Positions 42,901 through 48,872 of a DNA stretch of 49,332 bases are shown here, one piece after another. Under the pieces are notes generated by a model. It ran no database searches and was not told where the DNA came from. It saw only the letters and a program-made list of their open reading frames with translations. This stretch comes from a virus. The DNA lies in IMG/VR virus record IMGVR_UViG_3300042883_000878, positions 1-49,332 of that record, one strand, 5' to 3'. A program made the position numbers and the translations under genes. Position 1 is the first letter of the stretch; each line of letters begins with the position of its first letter.

Positions 42901-45835
42901 GGATATGGTATTGATTTGTTGTAGATAGACCACTAATTCCAGAAGTTTGATAAGTATAATTTACCAGTTCTCCATCCAAAAATCCGTGATTGGTAAAGGA
43001 AACCGTACTGTCAACTGTAGATATTCCAATGGGATTTACTCTTAATTTTCTATTTTGATAATTTGAACCTGGATTTATAATTTTAATATCAGTTAAGGTC
43101 TTCTTTGGTTCTGTTTTAAATTTGTGTGTTCCAGAAGTACCAATTGTGGTAAAACCTACTGTATTAATTCCCGATCTATAATCAGATAATTTTTGATAAA
43201 TTTGAATCGTAGTATCACTAATATATTTTGTATAGTAAGTAGCACCAGTTTTCAGTGTTAATCCTGTGTTGGCATTCGATCCGGCATAGGTTCCAATTCC
43301 TAATGGAGAGTTATTTCCAGAATCGTAAATGATTGGTTGCCCATTTACTAAACCGTGAGAGGATGGGAATGTAATCGTCTCAAATGTAGTATCTACTCCT
43401 CCACCAAACCCAAGTTGTTTAGCGTCAAATTCTATTTCTCTTCTTCTTGTAACAATTACTGGTTCAAATGATGATCCTTTCCCATTTCCTCCAGTAAGTG
43501 ATATGGAAATTAAAACATCAATATCAAAATCCTGGGGATTTACATAAATTTTTTCAACAGAACCTTTAACGACAGGTTGTAAAAGAGATGATCCGGATGA
43601 TGGTGAAACTAATGGTGGATTAATTACATCATAACTTGTTCCACCATTTAATACATTAACCCCAGTTAATGGTCCATAATAAATCTTATCATCTGTCTTA
43701 TAACCACTAATTTCAACACCATTGATCAGCATACCAACCGATCCTACTGGTGTTGGATCAGATTTGCCATCAGAAATATTTACATCAAGTGGAAACTTTC
43801 TTAAAAGTGTTTGTGCTGATATTAGATTTTGTTTTTGAGTATTAAGAGTAAAAATATGTGTGCCTGATGTCAATTCGCCAAATTCAATATAACTATTAGT
43901 TCCGACAAAAGATCTTGATGCATACAAACGAATCTGAGTCTTATCATTAATTACTTCAACGTAATAAATTCTTTCAGACAATCCAGAAATGGGAGAATCT
44001 GAGAATGAATAGTATATTTCTGAACCAGTAAAAAAGGATACTTTTTCAGAAAAATTTAAGATTGAATATTTTCCAGTATCAGAATCTTGTCCAGACACTG
44101 AGAGTGCATCATACTTGAAGATATTTTTATCAATCTCATATGATGGTAATGAGTTTGAAGCAACATACATATACTCATCATTTTCATTATATACATTTTG
44201 AATATCTGATGTTAAAGAGTTATATTCAAGAGGAACAGTCAAACTAGAACATACATTTAATTTTCTTCTGATATCATAATCAAATGATGAATTTAAAGCA
44301 AAAGAACCATCAGTAGTAACTTGATTGTTATTGATTTGAGTTACGACTAATCCAGAAAAAATTATAACCTCACTATTTCTATTTAAAATATCAATCGTAT
44401 CACCAATCTTTAGACTTGATTTATCAATTGAACTCTTGATATTTACCTGAGAGATTAATCCTGAAGAAAAACTATCTATTTGATATCTGGAACTTGTATT
44501 ATAAATCCAACTATTTGCAAAAATTTCTTTAAAAGTTTTGTCTTGATCTGGATTTTCAATAACTTCCCCAAGATTTCTGATCCCAATTTCTTCTCCAATA
44601 TCAATTGAAGAACCTTGCGAGATTACTTTAAAATTGGATAGTACTCCAGTGAGTCTTAATTCAACTTTATTTGATACATCTCCATTTTCATATCCATAAT
44701 AAGTTTCATCAGATCTAATAATATCTGTTGGATTCAGTTGCTCAACAATTCCAGAACAACCAAAAAATTGGTTAATACTCTTACTTGTATATGTAATAGT
44801 ATTATTTCCAGAATATAAGGTTCCTGATTCTGGAAATCCAATTGTAGAATCTACAGTAATAATTTCAGAACCAATTAATTCTGTATGAATTACTTTTGTA
44901 CTTCCAGTAATATTGAAAGTTCCTGTTATAGTTGGAAAAGAATCATCATATCCAACAAATAAGAGTAATTTATAATATGTTTTTCCACCTCTTCGAATTA
45001 TTTCAACTTCCGAAACAGAAGCACTGGTATTATCATCTGTGCTTTTTTTGATAGTTTGTCCAGAAAGAAGTAAAGGATTCCCAGAAATTCTTTCTGCAAC
45101 AACTACTTCTCTTCTAATAAATGTTGCAGAAGATGGTTTGATTAAGAATTTTTCTAAATCAATAACTTTTGGCGTCTCTCCAAATAAGATATTGAAAAGA
45201 ATTCTAAATGATTCTTCAGTTCCTTTTGACTGATATAATGTTTTTGCTTCTCTAATGAAGTTGCCTACATTTAGATCGGAGACAAAATCTACGCTCTCTA
45301 GTCCTGGGGTTAAAGAATATTTGAGTTTTTTATAAAATTCTTGTAGAAAAAGTGCGCTTAGATTCTCTACATTAGCACTATCATTATGTTCTGAAGCACT
45401 AGATTGTGAAAAAACTAGATCTTCTGAATTTAATTCTTTATGATAATTCGTGATCGCACTAAATCCGCGAATACATCCAGTAAATGTAGTTGCTGTAAGT
45501 CCAGTATATGTAATTATTTCATCATTAATCTTCAATAATCCATAAGTTGCTGGAAATCCCTTTGTACTTTCAACAGCAATAGTTGTGGATGTAGATGAAA
45601 TATTCCCAACCAAAGTTGTAGACCCTACTACAACTTCTGGAGTTAAACTATCTAATTTTAGATATTGATCTAAATTCTCCCCAATATCAACGGGTCCTCC
45701 CTGATATTCTTGGGAAATGTAGTATTGCTTTAGAAATTCAGCAGCCTTTGGACTTTCATCTAAGATAAATTCTGGAAGTTGATTGTCAATAATTTGCTGA
45801 ACTTTTACCCTAGATTCAAAACCAGTTTGTATCAT
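33962..45835 (-). CDS. 7: Giant gp7-like baseplate wedge protein (3957 residues)
   Basis: Occupies the gene 7 slot between gp6 and gp8 and is nearly four times the T4 length (1032). The N-terminal 330 residues resemble the T4 gp7 C-terminal module: LPEFILDESPKAAEFLKQYY, FYKKLKYSLTPGLESVDFVS, LYQSKGTEESFRILFNILFG and KFLIKPSSAT, compared with T4 STKGIEASYKFLFKVLYNEE. A short module repeated elsewhere (GFPATYGLLKINDEIITYTG) is inserted in it. Then come many beta-rich modules: HG-x-x-x-G-x-x-V-Y modules, GY-repeat units, an SHSPIIGWAYDGNPIYGSYG segment (YHYH-like, about residues 1215-1258), and ING-x-x-Q-x-P fibre-type units near 3200-3540. Preceded by GAGGT 8 bases before the ATG. Likely forms the baseplate periphery and perhaps fibres. 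Confidence 0.85.
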   Translation of the reverse strand: MIQTGFESRVKVQQIIDNQLPEFILDESPKAAEFLKQYYISQEYQGGPVDIGENLDQYLKLDSLTPEVVVGSTTLVGNISSTSTTIAVESTKGFPATYGLLKINDEIITYTGLTATTFTGCIRGFSAITNYHKELNSEDLVFSQSSASEHNDSANVENLSALFLQEFYKKLKYSLTPGLESVDFVSDLNVGNFIREAKTLYQSKGTEESFRILFNILFGETPKVIDLEKFLIKPSSATFIRREVVVAERISGNPLLLSGQTIKKSTDDNTSASVSEVEIIRRGGKTYYKLLLFVGYDDSFPTITGTFNITGSTKVIHTELIGSEIITVDSTIGFPESGTLYSGNNTITYTSKSINQFFGCSGIVEQLNPTDIIRSDETYYGYENGDVSNKVELRLTGVLSNFKVISQGSSIDIGEEIGIRNLGEVIENPDQDKTFKEIFANSWIYNTSSRYQIDSFSSGLISQVNIKSSIDKSSLKIGDTIDILNRNSEVIIFSGLVVTQINNNQVTTDGSFALNSSFDYDIRRKLNVCSSLTVPLEYNSLTSDIQNVYNENDEYMYVASNSLPSYEIDKNIFKYDALSVSGQDSDTGKYSILNFSEKVSFFTGSEIYYSFSDSPISGLSERIYYVEVINDKTQIRLYASRSFVGTNSYIEFGELTSGTHIFTLNTQKQNLISAQTLLRKFPLDVNISDGKSDPTPVGSVGMLINGVEISGYKTDDKIYYGPLTGVNVLNGGTSYDVINPPLVSPSSGSSLLQPVVKGSVEKIYVNPQDFDIDVLISISLTGGNGKGSSFEPVIVTRRREIEFDAKQLGFGGGVDTTFETITFPSSHGLVNGQPIIYDSGNNSPLGIGTYAGSNANTGLTLKTGATYYTKYISDTTIQIYQKLSDYRSGINTVGFTTIGTSGTHKFKTEPKKTLTDIKIINPGSNYQNRKLRVNPIGISTVDSTVSFTNHGFLDGELVNYTYQTSGISGLSTTNQYHILKLDDSTFRLANAGIAGTSIENYQRRNYVKFESVGSGYQIFNYPEISLSVTYSSVGVGSTQIIGSIVATPVIRGEITDVYVYEQGLDYGSNILNVHKKPQVVIKNGKNAQFIPIVINGRIEDVNIQYGGSEYYSTPDIVVTGSGTGAAIRPVIVNNKIVDAVIVNPGSGYSNTNTSISVVPAGKNAILDPQVRSISANKTFLYGEEKDSREISNELITSSKNNLQYSVCGYSQKIQDELNDSGESHSPIIGWAYDGNPIYGSYGYSDPEDDNSQIKRLVSGYTLNTSNIENRPSGFDGGFFIKDYKFTNSGDLDEYNGRYCKTPEFPNGVYAYFATCVEDVFGNLVGQFPYFIGESYRSKFISENISLDQTFDFNKSNLIRNTLPYKVNEDYAGNDFIVESNEVINQLTIVDSVTTGSVEEFNIINAGDGYKVGDNLVFDQSNTGGSGLSAQVSAITGKDIVDLQSTNNFYNDAIFTWNNGQEIKVTVSPKHSLENLDYVNVSGFSSSLSSLNGFQQIGVTSYTSTLIQQIPAYSAAGIVTDIYITSIPENISIGSSIAIESETLSVLNIFNNIIRVLRETTGTAHTATTPVYFAPDTFTINKSVDYFESKINDLVYFNPTQSVGVGTTSGIGIAVTYNVGVQTNNVISIPTQSIYLPNHQFKTNQAVIFSKPSGTSAISVANTSGSAAFNLPSSGDSQIVYIINQSVDHIGIVTQVGLTTSTKGLFFQSNGSNDYQYSLQSNFTQVKGDVEKIKTQVSLSTSHNLISGDTINLTVKPNLSVGIGTSTSVRVKYDSTRKKLLINSLQFSSSGINTLTDQITIPDHGLETGQKVVYTASTVATGLSTGTYYVYKVDKNIFKLCETLKDSTSNPPLTTNITNASVSTHQLGPINPPLASVKNNNLIFDLSDSSLSGYNFKIFYDKDFKDEFVSTGSTNSFSVSGVGTVGVSTNASLTINYSSQLPSQLFYALEKSGYISTADTEVNNYSQITLVDSYYNGEYSISGVGTTTFNISLQYIPEKLSYDFSECEVLKYTTNSRTASGGISKIRTISSGVGFNKIPIFKGTDSANGQGAYLITKSDGIGKINETRILNEGFEYSSDKTLRPTAAIPTLVTIENANTISKVTVLDSGKNYTSAPDLIIVDSDSKERIDSGYLSSNIFGSGIVSVDVLQQPKGLPSSIVEIKSINNSNGVGIQTILSSSSGIVTCYLVTPLSGFSTEPFSVGDKIYVEGIQKYSLDGDGFNSEDYGYDFFDVITYENSATILPRKLEYSLVGLSTNVGIAKTIQESYGSIVNYNNYPKFEVSQTYSPFTIGETLSVQNETEFDIQDLRIVQYNENYIKVSGKYELSPNEIIRGVQSGNLATVNAVEKTTGQFEVGYGSSQKLGWSDDVGKLDEDNQVIPDNDYYQNLSYSIKSNREWVDIVTPVNSILHPSGLKNFADTTIAQNVGVGTTTVGVFTNILYNIIDERRVDTINNFDLVVDVDTINDTSKFLNLKNRKLADYIECRTNRVLEIDDISSEFSSSDSTINNFANLLSISPLQKHNRYLIQITNNDYTKIQFTEVVVINSDTNVYTLEKSSITNIDDQIGDISGFIDDLDNFYLRFNPIDPYSEDYKIKILNTNFSTFFSGIGTTSIGFVNLIGSNASVSSGITTALISQNTSSLESVYSNIHILDTTTNEMNYVEVYVDHDGTDTNITEFYFDSNEELSSNFIGSFGASISAGVLTLNYTNTSSNDIIVRSKNIVFNTTAAGIGTYRFKESGELDGYERTVNYVSNYSNVSSASTVISLDLNDFTSVKSTIKVSIGNTSALHQVMMISDSNETYTVQYPFLSVGSTMGIGTFGGEISGSTASLKFYPDSSLLGTFEILSFNEKFYTEIDEFNTPSDLQYASIIESVKTSRYYSPNSNSINRLNFELNYQGYPIFMKSFNPSDSSVLDFATGEFTLTNHFFSTGEELIYTPTSTFLGIGATSVGIGSTLNSVGLVTNRLPRTVYAYKINNDKFKLSTRKDYALSGICVTFTSVGQGNAHQLEMVKKNEKSIISINNVVQYPIAYSLINHTLNNQSQIGAGLTTFALSGISSVSLGDILKIDNEYMRVNNVGLGTTTIGPITFSGAIPLVEVTRGFVGSSSTTHNNLSTVNVYRGSFNIVGNEIYFTDAPQGSLEDQLSSDLDNLDEERAYFNGRVFLRNDYTTNQVYDNISERFTGIGQTYTLSSQGIGTVGLGSTGGNGIVFINGIFQTPTTQNNTNNNYNIIENTSVGISSIVFSGITSTNGSIVISQSDVNMNQLPRGGMIVSLGSTPGLGYAPLVGASVTAIISGGSIVSIGIGTTGNYGSGYRSPVSIAVTESGHMGAAATITALVGAGGTLSFTIVGGGTGYNRPTINISPPNYENLSVTGVSRLGIGTTTDTGIGLLLNVEVGSSSTVGVGSTLFEVTRFNITRPGYGFKKGDVFKPVGLVTAYGLSLPALDFELTVLDTFTDSFGAWQFGELDYIDSIKNYQDGSRTRFPLYYNSQLLSFERNPSNQDSQLIDFDALLLIFINGILQQPKLSYQFNGGTSFTFTEAPKSGDNVDIFFYRGSSSDSSSADVNETLKVGDDLQVYSNNQLLEITTTQDLRIITDISSADKVQTNLYTLQGIDTQNFKPVNWTKQKVDKIIEGNVVSKSRDSIESQIYPTAKVIRNISASDKEIYVDNAQFFNYEGESPGSIDFDALIVSGSPDPVSAAITATVSAGGTIQSLTISNAGSGYIGAAVTVSISAPPSIGVGIGTTATATVSIVNGSLSVVTITNPGYGYTSSSIPQVLVPLPDPTYENISNVTILQGFSGNITGIGTTVGISTDLAIRFTLDPSLAPFTDLVVGQPIYIFNTSVGNGVTSIYTTNSARVGVGTTFLDNIYNISAFNSSIGIITCNIHSNSSIVGIATTGSSVGKFSWGKLSGPTFTRSTSPISIAVSAYNVDAGLSTFPTIQRRGYGLRNIGPIKKTL
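42060..42190 (-). other. YHYH-like domain within the gp7-like giant
   Basis: At about residues 1215-1258 the protein reads ESHSPIIGWAYDGNPIYGSY and continues GYSDPEDDNS. The Gly-x-Ala-x-Asp-Gly-x-Pro-Ile-Tyr-Gly core is the signature of the YHYH family. The role is unknown. It is a discrete insertion within otherwise repetitive beta modules, with sharply different composition. Confidence 0.65.
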
Positions 45836-45836
45836 A

Positions 45837-47759
45837 TTACGACCTCGTTAATTCCCCGTTCGAATAGCTTGATCTATAAGAGTCTTTTGAAAATACCACA
45901 CCCGATATATCATCGCCAGATGCAATAACATCCTTAATCATATTTATTGTGCTTTTAGAAACATCAAATGAAATATACAGATCCTTAAGACCTATAACAT
46001 CGTTTGATTCTGGGAACGCTTGGATTTCAATAATATCCCCATCCAAATCAGTTGAAGTAATATTTAAAGCACCAAGAAGAATCTCACCAGTTTCATAATC
46101 GACTGTTCCAGCAGATTGAACCACAACTGGAGTTTTCATTACCGAAGTTGTACCAACACCAGAAATTACTGGATATGGTTTTACAATCGAAATTATTCCA
46201 GTTTTTAAATCTTCATTAGGAGTATCTGTAAAATATACCGTATCCACTTCTCCGGAAATTTTAAATCCAGTTGACTTAATATTTTTTCCTGCAGAATTTA
46301 CGTGAAACTTATTCCCATAGCAAATTTCATATTGGGTTGATTGATTAATAAGTACTTTTAGATCTCTTCTAATTCTAACCTTAGTAATGTTAGATGTGAT
46401 CGCAATATCAGTATTATCAATAACTTGAAGAACTTTACTATACTTAAATCTCCCACCAAAAGTATTTAAATTGGTAGATTTTGAGTATGTTGTGAGGGAA
46501 TTCTCAACTTTTGTTTTTAAGTCTTCTATACTACCAATTTGGGAGTAATTATAATAAACTGATGAATCAATCTCAACATATAGAGATTTTAAATCTATAA
46601 TTTCGGGAGTAATTCCTGCAACAGTATATTGCTTTAATTTATTTTGAATTTGTTGTTTATTAAAATCTGAAACATAGGTTCCATTTTTTGGTTTAATACT
46701 AATTAAGACCTTACCAAATTGTGGTGGAGATAATTCTTCACCACCAACAACAGAAACTGTCTCAGTATCTGGATAAACTTTTGATTTGATAATCGCCTCA
46801 TAATCTCTGGCAGTAACTGCTCTATATTGTGAAGAATATATTCTTGGTGCAAAATACTTAATCGAATCTATCCCTTCAACATCGCCACCATTTTGGGATC
46901 TTTGATTTGTGGTTATTGTAATTGTATTTGTTGGAACAATAATAATGCCACTAGCATCTTGCAAAGTTCCTGAAAATGAAAATGTGTCGGCACCATTTCC
47001 ATCCTTACCATCAGTTACAATGTAAGTAACGGTAATAATTGCACCATTATCTAATTTCTTACCGAAGTATCCATCGCCAAAAAGAAGTTCATATTTTTCA
47101 TCTTGAACTTCTTGAATTAGGTAAATTTCTGAGGTTGAATTGATATCAAAAATATTTTCTGCTAAAGAGTATACTCTACCCAATCCAGTGTCGCTTGTAC
47201 CTTTAACATATACAGTAATTGTTGAAGTATCAATAAATGAATTGTTTAGAATAAATCTCTGATCTAAAGAACCATCTACTGTAAATTGTTTTGTTAAAAA
47301 TGTTCCTTCTTTAATCTTAATATTGCTAAATGTTGCCGTTCCATTCACAACATTGGTAGAAACATTAGATGGTGAAGAAAACACATACGACGAACCACTA
47401 ACGCTTCCTACACACACTAGACCCGCCCTTAAAGTTAATGTGGGGGTTGTTGTGGTAGTATTTACGGAAAATGTAACTTCCGCCGTAGAGGCGGTTCTGG
47501 AGCGTGGTACATAACCAATATTTCTTGCTAAGGAAACTACATTTTCTCTAACTGTTGCAGAATCCAAAAAGGATTCATTGACAGTCATATTAGAATTAAA
47601 TGCTGTGATATATGTATTATATGCTAAAGTGTCAATCAGAACAGAAAAATTAGACCCCTCAAAATCAAAATCCGTGAAGGTAGAATTTGCACGGAGATAA
47701 TCTTTGATAGAGGTCTTTATTTGATCAAAATCTAAATTAGCGAACTTTGTAAAAGGCAT
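45837..47759 (-). CDS. 6: gp6 baseplate wedge protein
   Basis: Wedge protein that forms the inner iris of the baseplate. It has 640 residues against 660 in T4. N-terminal FDQIKTSIKDYLRANSTFTD, DFEGSNFSVLIDTLAYNTYI, ESFLDSATVRENVVSLARNI and GYVPRSRTAS are diagnostic. The middle has YAPRIYSSQYRA-like FAPRIYSSQYRAVTARDYEA, a gpJ-type baseplate motif. The start follows the gp25 stop by one base. Full length with no oddities. Confidence 0.97.
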   Translation of the reverse strand: MPFTKFANLDFDQIKTSIKDYLRANSTFTDFDFEGSNFSVLIDTLAYNTYITAFNSNMTVNESFLDSATVRENVVSLARNIGYVPRSRTASTAEVTFSVNTTTTTPTLTLRAGLVCVGSVSGSSYVFSSPSNVSTNVVNGTATFSNIKIKEGTFLTKQFTVDGSLDQRFILNNSFIDTSTITVYVKGTSDTGLGRVYSLAENIFDINSTSEIYLIQEVQDEKYELLFGDGYFGKKLDNGAIITVTYIVTDGKDGNGADTFSFSGTLQDASGIIIVPTNTITITTNQRSQNGGDVEGIDSIKYFAPRIYSSQYRAVTARDYEAIIKSKVYPDTETVSVVGGEELSPPQFGKVLISIKPKNGTYVSDFNKQQIQNKLKQYTVAGITPEIIDLKSLYVEIDSSVYYNYSQIGSIEDLKTKVENSLTTYSKSTNLNTFGGRFKYSKVLQVIDNTDIAITSNITKVRIRRDLKVLINQSTQYEICYGNKFHVNSAGKNIKSTGFKISGEVDTVYFTDTPNEDLKTGIISIVKPYPVISGVGTTSVMKTPVVVQSAGTVDYETGEILLGALNITSTDLDGDIIEIQAFPESNDVIGLKDLYISFDVSKSTINMIKDVIASGDDISGVVFSKDSYRSSYSNGELTRS

Positions 47760-47760
47760 T

Positions 47761-48162
47761 TTATCTTGTTGCCTCTAATATGAATGAGAATTGCTGAGTT
47801 GGAATTTCTTGTCCAATAATATTGAAGGTAATAGTAACTTCAAATTCATTTGTATCAGGTCTGGGATCGACATCAACGATTACATCATTAACTCTAGGTT
47901 CGTAGTTCTGAATACAAATAATAATTTGGTCTCGAACTGTTGATGCCGTACCATAATCAACAAATCCAAATAAACTAGAACGAACATTTGAACCGATTGT
48001 AGAATTAAAAAATCTTTCGGTCGGAATTGTTTCAACTAAATTGCGAATTGATCTTATAATCGCATTTTGATCCTTCAAAATTGGCAAATCCTTAGTAATA
48101 GGATGAGGTTCAAAGGATAAACTAATATCTTTGAAGGATCTAGATATCCTAGTAATTGCCAT
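47761..48162 (-). CDS. 25: gp25 baseplate wedge protein (lysozyme-like fold family)
   Basis: The conserved wedge core subunit of contractile tails. It has 133 residues against 132 in T4. Motifs: SRSFKDISLSFEPHPITKDL, ILKDQNAIIRSIRNLVETIP, TERFFNSTIGSNVRSSLFGF, and the closing IQNYEPRVNDVIVDV. The EPR motif that contacts the sheath initiator is present. A double ATAAATA core lies upstream. It heads the wedge operon 25-6-7. Confidence 0.97.
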   Translation of the reverse strand: MAITRISRSFKDISLSFEPHPITKDLPILKDQNAIIRSIRNLVETIPTERFFNSTIGSNVRSSLFGFVDYGTASTVRDQIIICIQNYEPRVNDVIVDVDPRPDTNEFEVTITFNIIGQEIPTQQFSFILEATR

Positions 48163-48179
48163 CGGACATAAAATTTCTT

Positions 48180-48190
48180 TATTTATTTAT
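48180..48190 (-). promoter_or_regulatory. T4-type late promoter core (tandem ATAAATA) for genes 25-6-7
   Basis: The minus strand reads ATAAATAAATA, two overlapping ATAAATA cores, 17 bases before the gp25 ATG. This matches the T4 late consensus from its second base. Confidence 0.75.
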
Positions 48191-48192
48191 GT

Positions 48193-48435
48193 TCATTTCC
48201 AGGGAGAACCATAGACTGGTTCAGTTCCATATGACCAATCATCATAGTCTGTATCATTTCTAATTTTTTCATGCAATTCAACTTGTTTTCTGAAGTCATG
48301 TTTTGGTGCCAAGTCGTGCATAACCTCTTGAATTACTCTTTTTGGAGGTTCCTTATCATAATCTGTAATTAATTTAGTGGTTCCCCACATTTCTCTCATA
48401 TAATTATTGTCTCGATCTACTGGCAAATTAGACAT
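48193..48435 (-). CDS. Small unknown protein upstream of gene 25
   Basis: An 80-residue protein that I do not recognise. It is charged and hydrophilic with one MREMWGTTKLITDYDKEPPK segment, a HDLAPKHDFRKQVELHEKIR helix, and a Tyr/Trp/Asp-rich C-terminus (DYDDWSYGTEPVYGSPWK). No membrane segment or signal. The start at 48435 is supported by AGGAG five bases before the ATG. The leader holds an 8-bp inverted repeat just before this ribosome site. The gene lies between speD and the wedge operon, so an assembly role is possible but unproven. Confidence 0.75.
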   Translation of the reverse strand: MSNLPVDRDNNYMREMWGTTKLITDYDKEPPKRVIQEVMHDLAPKHDFRKQVELHEKIRNDTDYDDWSYGTEPVYGSPWK

Positions 48436-48443
48436 TTTAGCTC

Positions 48444-48464
48444 CTGTTTTAATGAATAAAACAG
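48444..48464 (-). other. Perfect 8-bp inverted repeat in the leader of the 80-residue gene
   Basis: The minus strand reads CTGTTTTA-TTCAT-TAAAACAG. The 3' arm ends beside the AGGAG ribosome site, sharing its first bases. No U tract follows, so it is not a classical terminator, although the 5' arm carries TTTT. It may be a translational control hairpin or a weak bidirectional terminator. Confidence 0.5.
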
Positions 48465-48499
48465 AACTTTTATGAAGGAGGTTGCTATCTCCTATTGTC

Positions 48500-48506
48500 T
48501 ATTTAA
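48500..48506 (-). promoter_or_regulatory. Late-promoter-like TTAAATA containing the speD stop codon
   Basis: The minus strand reads TTAAATA and its TAA (48505-48503) is the speD stop. The first base departs from the consensus and the distance to the next ATG is about 65 bases, so it is weaker than the others. Confidence 0.45.
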
Positions 48507-48829
48507 CGATCTACTTCTCTAAGAGAATAGTTATCAGAATTCAAGTATTTGAGTAACTCTAATGCAATTAGTTTTGGATTCCCTTCTCCACAAGTATAAA
48601 CATCAATCGCAATGCACCCATTCTCTGGCCAAGTATGGCAAGAAACATGACTTTCTGCTAGTGCAATGACGATGGTGCAACCCTGAGGAAGAAAACAATG
48701 AGAAAATGTGTTCAAAATCGTCATTTTTGCACGATTTATCCCCCTAATCATGGCATTTTGAAGTAATTCTACGTCATTAATTGCTTCAAAATTAACATCA
48801 TACACCTCTAAGAGCAGGTGTTTACCCAT
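48503..48829 (-). CDS. speD: S-adenosylmethionine decarboxylase proenzyme (SpeD/SpeH type)
   Basis: Decarboxylates S-adenosylmethionine to give the aminopropyl donor for spermidine synthesis. It is a pyruvoyl enzyme made as a self-cleaving proenzyme. The signature ALAESHVSCHTWPENGCIAI contains the processing site Glu59-Ser60, with His65, and Cys80 in DVYTCGEG. These correspond to the Ser, His and Cys of the class 1B bacterial enzyme. From the ATG at 48829 the protein has 108 residues, shorter than the usual 120-130. A TTG ten codons upstream is in frame but would lie at the predicted transcription start, so I prefer the ATG, where MGKHLLLEVYDV matches the family N-terminus. speD is a known auxiliary metabolic gene of cyanomyoviruses. 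It has its own late-promoter-like core. Confidence 0.93.
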   Translation of the reverse strand: MGKHLLLEVYDVNFEAINDVELLQNAMIRGINRAKMTILNTFSHCFLPQGCTIVIALAESHVSCHTWPENGCIAIDVYTCGEGNPKLIALELLKYLNSDNYSLREVDR

Positions 48830-48865
48830 TGAGTATTGTTCCAATTCAGGTTTCAGCAAAAAATT

Positions 48866-48872
48866 TATTTAT
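48866..48872 (-). promoter_or_regulatory. Late-promoter-like ATAAATA upstream of speD
   Basis: The minus strand reads ATAAATA and contains the TAA stop (48871-48869) of the upstream gene. It lies 36 bases before the preferred speD ATG. Confidence 0.55.
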
